Assembly (NCBI GenBank): GCA_025698865.1
Contig: JAILWQ010000002.1
Span: 270,385 to 334,384, forward strand
Direction: 5' to 3'
Length of the DNA stretch: 64,000 nt
Origin: Erythrobacter sp.
Lineage (GTDB): Bacteria > Pseudomonadota > Alphaproteobacteria > Sphingomonadales > Sphingomonadaceae
A model generated the notes under the pieces. That model saw nothing but the letters and a program-made list of their open reading frames with translations. It had not been told where the DNA came from and did no database searches. Made by a program: the position numbers and the translations under genes. The first letter of the stretch is position 1; every line of letters starts with the position of its first letter. This document shows positions 60,302 through 64,000 of the stretch, piece by piece.

Positions 60302-61217
60302 GCCTCATAGCCTTGGCAGACGCCGCCTTTGCCATGGAGAGCAACCTGCGGAACGCGGGATTGTCGTTCGCCGGGGACCAGACCGCCGAAAATGGAAGCA
60401 CCTCGGCGGCGATGGGTCGGTATGTGATGCCTGGAAGCGCGGCCACCGTCATGGCCTCGCTCACTAGCGTCAGACCCTGGCCGATCGCCACCAGCGGCAG
60501 CAGGTTATCCCGACCGACCGATTGAACCTGGATCTCGGGATGCCGGCCGAGGTCCGCCAACTCCCGCACCAGATGGTCATGGATCTCCTGGCCCGGCGCG
60601 GCTTCGCTGACGATGAAGGGCTCATCGGCGAGATCTCCCCACATCACCTCGTCCAAAGCCGCCAGGGGGTGGAGATCGGGCAGCACAACGAAAACCCGCT
60701 CGGACCACAGAGGCGCCCGGTCGCATCCAGGCCATTCCCGGTCGCCGGTCAGGAAGGCGACGTCGAGGCGGAACTGGCGGATGGCCGCGACGTGTTCGGC
60801 AGGATCGCCGTCGATCAGTTCGATCCTGACGTCTTTATGAGACCGACCATAGCTTGCCAGCAGCTTTGTCAAAAAGCCCGAAGCGATGGACGAATAGATG
60901 CCGATCCGCACTCGTCCCTGCTCGGATCGTCCTGCGGCGGCAACTTCGTGAGCGCCTTCGTCTATCGTCTTGATAGCCCGACGCGCGCGATGAAGGAAAC
61001 GCTGCCCCGCAAAGGTCTGCGACACGCCCCATGCGTGCCGGTGAAAAAGGGACGCGCCCATCCTGTCTTCGAGATCGGCGATGCAACGGCTGATTGCCGA
61101 TTGCGATAGTCCTAACGAACTCCCTGCCTTTCGGAAGCTGCCATGTTCGGCAGCGGCTATGAAGTAGCGAAGGTGACGAAGCTCGATGGAGTCAGGGAAC
61201 TTGGCGGTCTCCTTCAT
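60234..61217 (-). CDS. LysR-type regulator at the end of the trb operon
   Basis: 327 aa from ATG 61217; a longer frame to 61295 lacks support. Winged helix IELRHLRYFIAAAEHGSFRK, GLSQSAISRCIADLEDR and a standard effector domain. A LysR gene convergent to trbI/DUF2274 is a stable feature of these elements and may control transfer genes or the nearby metal cargo. Confidence 0.85.
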   Translation of the reverse strand: MKETAKFPDSIELRHLRYFIAAAEHGSFRKAGSSLGLSQSAISRCIADLEDRMGASLFHRHAWGVSQTFAGQRFLHRARRAIKTIDEGAHEVAAAGRSEQGRVRIGIYSSIASGFLTKLLASYGRSHKDVRIELIDGDPAEHVAAIRQFRLDVAFLTGDREWPGCDRAPLWSERVFVVLPDLHPLAALDEVMWGDLADEPFIVSEAAPGQEIHDHLVRELADLGRHPEIQVQSVGRDNLLPLVAIGQGLTLVSEAMTVAALPGITYRPIAAEVLPFSAVWSPANDNPAFRRLLSMAKAASAKAMRLKQAASQIGASDVLLRSRDLSQ

Positions 61218-61347
61218 CCGAGGGCCGCCGTCCGGATCATATGCTCTCGGACCATAGGCAAGCCAACTGTCCCTCTCCGATTGTCGAGCATTCACGCGAT
61301 GACGAGACGTATCGCGCGTAGCGGGTCATAGCCAGATCATACAACAT

Positions 61348-61371
61348 TTGAACACATAAACAACTGTTCAA
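61348..61371. promoter_or_regulatory. TTGAACA-N10-TGTTCAA site
   Basis: Perfect 7-base arms with SmtB/ArsR-like half-sites, similar to the operator before the cation diffusion facilitator gene at 62041-62064. The rest of 61218-61378 shows nothing else. Confidence 0.5.
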
Positions 61372-61378
61372 TATTTGT

Positions 61379-61546
61379 ATGAAAGAGGAAGATAATCGAG
61401 AGAGGCGATGCCACCGCCAGGTCAAGATGCCGAAGTCTCAAAACGAGCCCGTGGCGCTTGAGGATTGCGGTCGTGGCATGACGGATGCTTGCGGCTTACA
61501 ACGGTGGCAAGGTCAAGCAGAAAGTTTTCTGAATTTTGCCCCTTGA
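61379..61546 (+). CDS. Possible 55-aa Cys-containing peptide (doubtful)
   Basis: Short frame MKEEDNRERRCHRQVKMPKS to NFAP with Cys at 11, 30 and 38. It follows an ArsR-type site at a distance suitable for a promoter, but has no strong ribosome-binding site and no family match. It may be a remnant of a larger metal-related gene. Its end overlaps the -35 box of the next promoter. Confidence 0.25.
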   Translation: MKEEDNRERRCHRQVKMPKSQNEPVALEDCGRGMTDACGLQRWQGQAESFLNFAP

Positions 61547-61573
61547 CCTTCCAACGGTGGAAAGCCCCATTTT
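61543..61573 (+). promoter_or_regulatory. CueR/HmrR-type promoter
   Basis: TTGACC, then a 19-base spacer containing CTTCCA-N4-TGGAAA, then CATTTT. Long spacers with such dyads are typical of promoters activated by MerR-family copper regulators. No merR-type gene is in the window. Confidence 0.5.
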
Positions 61574-61601
61574 CCAGAGGACTCAAATCAAGGAGCCCTC
61601 C

Positions 61602-61811
61602 ATGTATCTCTTCACCGTTCCCAACATGACATGCGGCGGTTGCGCCAAGTCGGTAACCAAGGCGCTGCAAATCGTCGATGCCGCCGCGAAGATCGAGACT
61701 GATCCGCCCAAGCGTGAGGTCCGTGTTGAATCATCCGCGACCGAGGCGGACCTGCGTGCCGTTCTCACCGAGGCGGGCTATCCGGCCGAAGGCGCCCCGG
61801 CAGCCGCCTGA
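61602..61811 (+). CDS. HMA-domain metallochaperone (CopZ-like)
   Basis: 69 aa from ATG 61602 (AAGGAG upstream). Heavy-metal-associated fold with binding motif MTCGGC (residues ~8-13) and typical beta-alpha-beta-beta-alpha-beta spacing. Probably carries Cu(I) to the P-type ATPase whose 3' end is at the window edge. Confidence 0.88.
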   Translation: MYLFTVPNMTCGGCAKSVTKALQIVDAAAKIETDPPKREVRVESSATEADLRAVLTEAGYPAEGAPAAA

Positions 61812-61880
61812 TGCTACCTCCTGCCCACTGATCATGAGCGTCAAGCTGCTCCCGTAGGTGTCCCCCGGTTCATTGCAGTG

Positions 61881-61919
61881 TCAAAATGGGCAGTCCTCGG
61901 GCTGCCCATTTTGATTTCT
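61881..61919 (+). terminator. Strong intrinsic terminator
   Basis: Perfect 13-bp stem (61881-61893 with 61902-61914) around an 8-base loop; 3' arm contains TTTT and is followed by TTTCT. The AT-rich lower stem also allows function in the reverse direction. Confidence 0.75.
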
Positions 61920-62029
61920 AGGATCAGCCAGATCTTCAACGTCGAAGGCGTCGGCATTGCCCTGTGCGCCGTCACGACCCGTCGGTCCTAGAGGCTTCGG
62001 GCAGATGGCAAAAAAATTCGCACGGCTGG

Positions 62030-62064
62030 TTGACAAGCATACACTTGAACAACTATTCAAGTGT
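62030..62064 (+). promoter_or_regulatory. Promoter and ArsR/SmtB operator of the CDF gene
   Basis: TTGACA at 62030-62035; the -10 region about 62053-62059 lies inside the perfect inverted repeat ACACTTGAA-N6-TTCAAGTGT (62041-62049, 62056-62064). A repressor bound here would block RNA polymerase. Confidence 0.7.
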
Positions 62065-62090
62065 TGACTTGATGCAACCGGAAACGAGCA

Positions 62091-63125
62091 ATGGCAAACT
62101 CATCACACTCCCACAGCGACCATGACGGTCACGACCACTCCAAGCACGACCATAACCACGGCGGCGGCCACGATCATGGTCACGATCACGATCATGACCA
62201 CTCGCATGTCCCGACAGTCACGAAGGACAACGAGCGCAAAATCCTCATTTCCTTTTTCATCATCTTCACCTTCATGATCGTGGAGGCCGTCGGCGGCGTG
62301 ATCTCGGGCTCGCTCGCGCTGCTTGCCGATGCCGGCCACATGCTGACCGACGCAATCGCGCTCGGCCTCGCCTATGTCGCCTTCCGCCTCGGTCGGCGGG
62401 CCGCGGACGGCCAGCGCACCTTCGGCTATGCCCGCTTCGAGGTGATCGCCGGCCTGGTCAACGCTCTTACGTTGTTCGGCATCGTCGGCTTTATCGTCTA
62501 TGAGGCTATCGAACGGTTCCAGGAGCCCCAGCCGGTCCTCGCTGGTTCGATGTTCGTCGTAGCCATCATCGGCATGCTCGTGAACCTCTTCGTGCTTTGG
62601 TATCTGACGCGCGGAGATTCCGAACACGTCAACGTCAAGGGCGCTGTCCTGCACGTCATGGGCGACCTGCTCGGCTCGGTGGGTGCGATCGTCGCCGCTG
62701 TCGTCATCTGGTATACGGGTTGGACTCCTATCGACCCCATCCTGTCGGTATTCGTGTCTCTGCTGATCCTGCGCAGTGCATGGAGCCTGCTCAAGAACAC
62801 TCTGCATATCCTGCTCGAAGGCGCACCTGACAACGCCGGCGCCGACAAGATCTCCGAGCATCTTCTCAAGACTGTTCCTGGTATCCAGAGCGTCAACCAT
62901 ATCCATGTCTGGTCGCTGACCTCCGGTCGTGTGCTGGCGACGCTTCAGGTGCAGCCGATGGAAGGCGTCGATGTTCGCAGCGTCATGAAACAGGTCGAGG
63001 CCGAACTGAAAACGAAGTTCAAAATCGAACACCCGACGATCGGCATCGACTGGGACGGAGTAGCCAGTTGCACCTTGGAGGAGCCGAACACCGCGGCGCT
63101 ATCCCATGCGGGTCATTCGCACTGA
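62091..63125 (+). CDS. CzcD-type cation diffusion facilitator
   Basis: 344 aa. His/Asp-rich N-terminus (residues 4-40), six TM helices with transport-site motifs in TM2 (LADAGHMLTDAIAL) and TM5 (VLHVMGDLLGS): H and D in each, the zinc-type site. C-terminal cytosolic domain SVNHIHVWSLTSGRV. Exports Zn, and possibly Co/Cd, in exchange for protons. Forms an operon with the repressor gene downstream. Confidence 0.93.
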   Translation: MANSSHSHSDHDGHDHSKHDHNHGGGHDHGHDHDHDHSHVPTVTKDNERKILISFFIIFTFMIVEAVGGVISGSLALLADAGHMLTDAIALGLAYVAFRLGRRAADGQRTFGYARFEVIAGLVNALTLFGIVGFIVYEAIERFQEPQPVLAGSMFVVAIIGMLVNLFVLWYLTRGDSEHVNVKGAVLHVMGDLLGSVGAIVAAVVIWYTGWTPIDPILSVFVSLLILRSAWSLLKNTLHILLEGAPDNAGADKISEHLLKTVPGIQSVNHIHVWSLTSGRVLATLQVQPMEGVDVRSVMKQVEAELKTKFKIEHPTIGIDWDGVASCTLEEPNTAALSHAGHSH

Positions 63126-63170
63126 TCGGTCGCGCCTGATGGTTCACTCAGTTGATCGGGAAGGTTCGAC

Positions 63171-63515
63171 ATGAATATCGCAGAAGCCCCTTCGTCCCAA
63201 GAGTTGAACTTTCTCGCTGAAACCTTCCGCCTGCTGGGTGATCCCAGCAGGCTGAAGATTCTCCTGCACTGCGAAGACGGTCCGAAATCCGTGACCGATA
63301 TTTCCGAGGCGCTGGAGCTTTCGCAGTCGCTCGTCAGCCATCACCTGCGTCTTCTTCGTGGCGCGCGCCTGGTGACCCGTGTTCGCCACTCGAAGCAAAT
63401 GTTCTACGAGGTCACCGACAGGCATGTCGGTGACGTTCTGCTCGACATGCTCTCGCATGCGCGTGAGGAAAGGGAAGGCGACCCAAAACGCGACATCATC
63501 GGTCCTCGTTCTTGA
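63171..63515 (+). CDS. ArsR/SmtB family zinc/cobalt-type repressor
   Basis: 114 aa winged helix-turn-helix (VTDISEALELSQSLVSHHLR). Alpha-5 site is complete: D-x-H, then His 13 and Glu 16 residues after the Asp (DRHVGDVLLDMLSHAREE), the spacing of SmtB and CzrA. No Cys in the alpha-3N ELCVGD position, so a Zn/Co sensor rather than Cd/Pb. Probably represses the CDF gene via 62041-62064. Confidence 0.9.
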   Translation: MNIAEAPSSQELNFLAETFRLLGDPSRLKILLHCEDGPKSVTDISEALELSQSLVSHHLRLLRGARLVTRVRHSKQMFYEVTDRHVGDVLLDMLSHAREEREGDPKRDIIGPRS

Positions 63516-63539
63516 GCAGCCCTTCGCTGGCCTGTGACA

Positions 63540-64000
63540 CTAAATGTCGATCTTGGTAGTTCTCAATCGCAAAGCGTTGGCAATGACGCTGACCGAAGAG
63601 AGCGCCATGGCCAGTGCGGCAAGCGCCGGTGACAACAGCAGCCCCATCACGGGATACAGTAACCCGGCCGCCACCGGCACGCCTGCCGAGTTGTAGAAGA
63701 ATGCGAAGAACAGGTTCTGCCGGATATTGCGCATTGTCGCTCCCGACAGGCGACGCGCCTTCACGATCCCCAATAGGTCACCGCCTAGCAGCGTGACTCC
63801 CGCGGATTCCATGGCGACATCCGTTCCTCCGCCCATCGCTATGCCGACATCGGCAGCCGCAAGCGCTGGGGCGTCATTCACCCCATCGCCCGCCATGGCG
63901 ACGATACGGCCTTCCTTGCGAAGACGTGTAACAACCTCGCTCTTGCGTTCTGGAAGCACCTCGGCCTCCACATCGGCGATGCCCAGCTCTTTTGCCACCG
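63540..64000 (-). CDS. Copper-type P1B ATPase, C-terminal part (cut by window edge)
   Basis: About 153 C-terminal residues; the start is beyond the window. Hinge motif [14 protein letters not shown], then [14 protein letters not shown]7 [10 protein letters not shown] and TM8 [15 protein letters not shown]. The conserved Asn in TM7 and Met-Ser-Ser in TM8 are the signature of Cu(I)/Ag(I) exporters. Convergent with the arsR gene; fits the CopZ-like chaperone nearby. Confidence 0.9.
   Translation of the reverse strand, partial: VAKELGIADVEAEVLPERKSEVVTRLRKEGRIVAMAGDGVNDAPALAAADVGIAMGGGTDVAMESAGVTLLGGDLLGIVKARRLSGATMRNIRQNLFFAFFYNSAGVPVAAGLLYPVMGLLLSPALAALAMALSSVSVIANALRLRTTKIDI

Noticed and set aside
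61237..61425. 62-codon minus-strand frame upstream of the LysR gene
   Set aside because: No ribosome-binding site or homology; overlaps the ArsR-type site and is most likely the LysR promoter region.

Overview
The window is GC-rich alphaproteobacterial DNA. The gene content of the left flank and the type of conjugative element fit a sphingomonad or relative, but this is an inference; no ribosomal or other taxonomic marker is present. It holds two parts: about 8.9 kb of ordinary chromosome, and about 55 kb of an integrative and conjugative element (ICE) that runs past the right edge.

Chromosomal part (1-8.9 kb): an inorganic-carbon cluster (beta-carbonic anhydrase, SulP anion transporter, beta-carbonic anhydrase), a histidine kinase and response regulator pair, a DUF4403 lipoprotein, and a divergent TetR/cytochrome P450 pair around a palindromic operator. 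The chromosome ends at a 45-bp fragment of a tRNA-Arg(CCG) gene (anticodon loop to CCA). This is the expected scar of a tyrosine-recombinase element integrated at the anticodon loop, and the integrase gene follows directly.

Element, left arm (9-36 kb): integrase; a DUF433/DUF5615 toxin-antitoxin operon whose toxin gene is split by a complete IS66-type insertion with an 8-bp target duplication; an RcnR-like regulator with a His-tailed MFS exporter; a P-loop kinase; then a long series of plus-strand genes: ardC anti-restriction protein, a PAPS-reductase-like ATP pyrophosphatase, ParB, a thermonuclease-like protein, a large methylase/helicase (strawberry-notch type), a Toprim protein, a DUF2493 protein, ssb, and about ten small proteins I do not recognise. 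Several of these genes are preceded by recurring hairpin leaders: one class with invariant AGAGG loop (four copies), one with ATGGT loop (two copies), and a 354-bp leader duplicated upstream of two genes.

Control and replication block (35.7-42.7 kb): an XRE regulator, a DUF2285 protein (QseM-like), an FseA-like excision activator encoded in two frames joined by an apparent +1 programmed frameshift at CCC-C, an AlpA/RdfS-like excisionase, RepA with three iterons inside its own gene, ParA, a DNA methyltransferase, a ribbon-helix-helix protein, DUF2840, TraF peptidase, DUF736 and a lytic transglycosylase.

Transfer block (42.7-61 kb): a predicted oriT (MOBP-like TATCCTGC on the minus strand plus four GCACCGTGC repeats), relaxase with DUF3363, TraG coupling protein, CopG-like protein, a small metabolic cargo (PNPOx-like, EamA exporter, SDR, LysR) inserted before trbB, then trbBCDEJKLFGI, DUF2274 and a LysR regulator. 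Cargo at 61.3-64 kb is a metal-resistance set: HMA chaperone, CzcD-type cation diffusion facilitator, SmtB/ArsR repressor with an intact alpha-5 site, and the 3' end of a copper-type P1B ATPase cut by the window edge.

If the predicted nick is right, the minus strand is transferred and the left arm (ssb, methylase/helicase, ardC) is the leading region. Its genes are on the plus strand and could be read directly from the incoming strand, which makes the repeated hairpin leaders candidates for single-stranded promoters or a shared RNA regulatory element.
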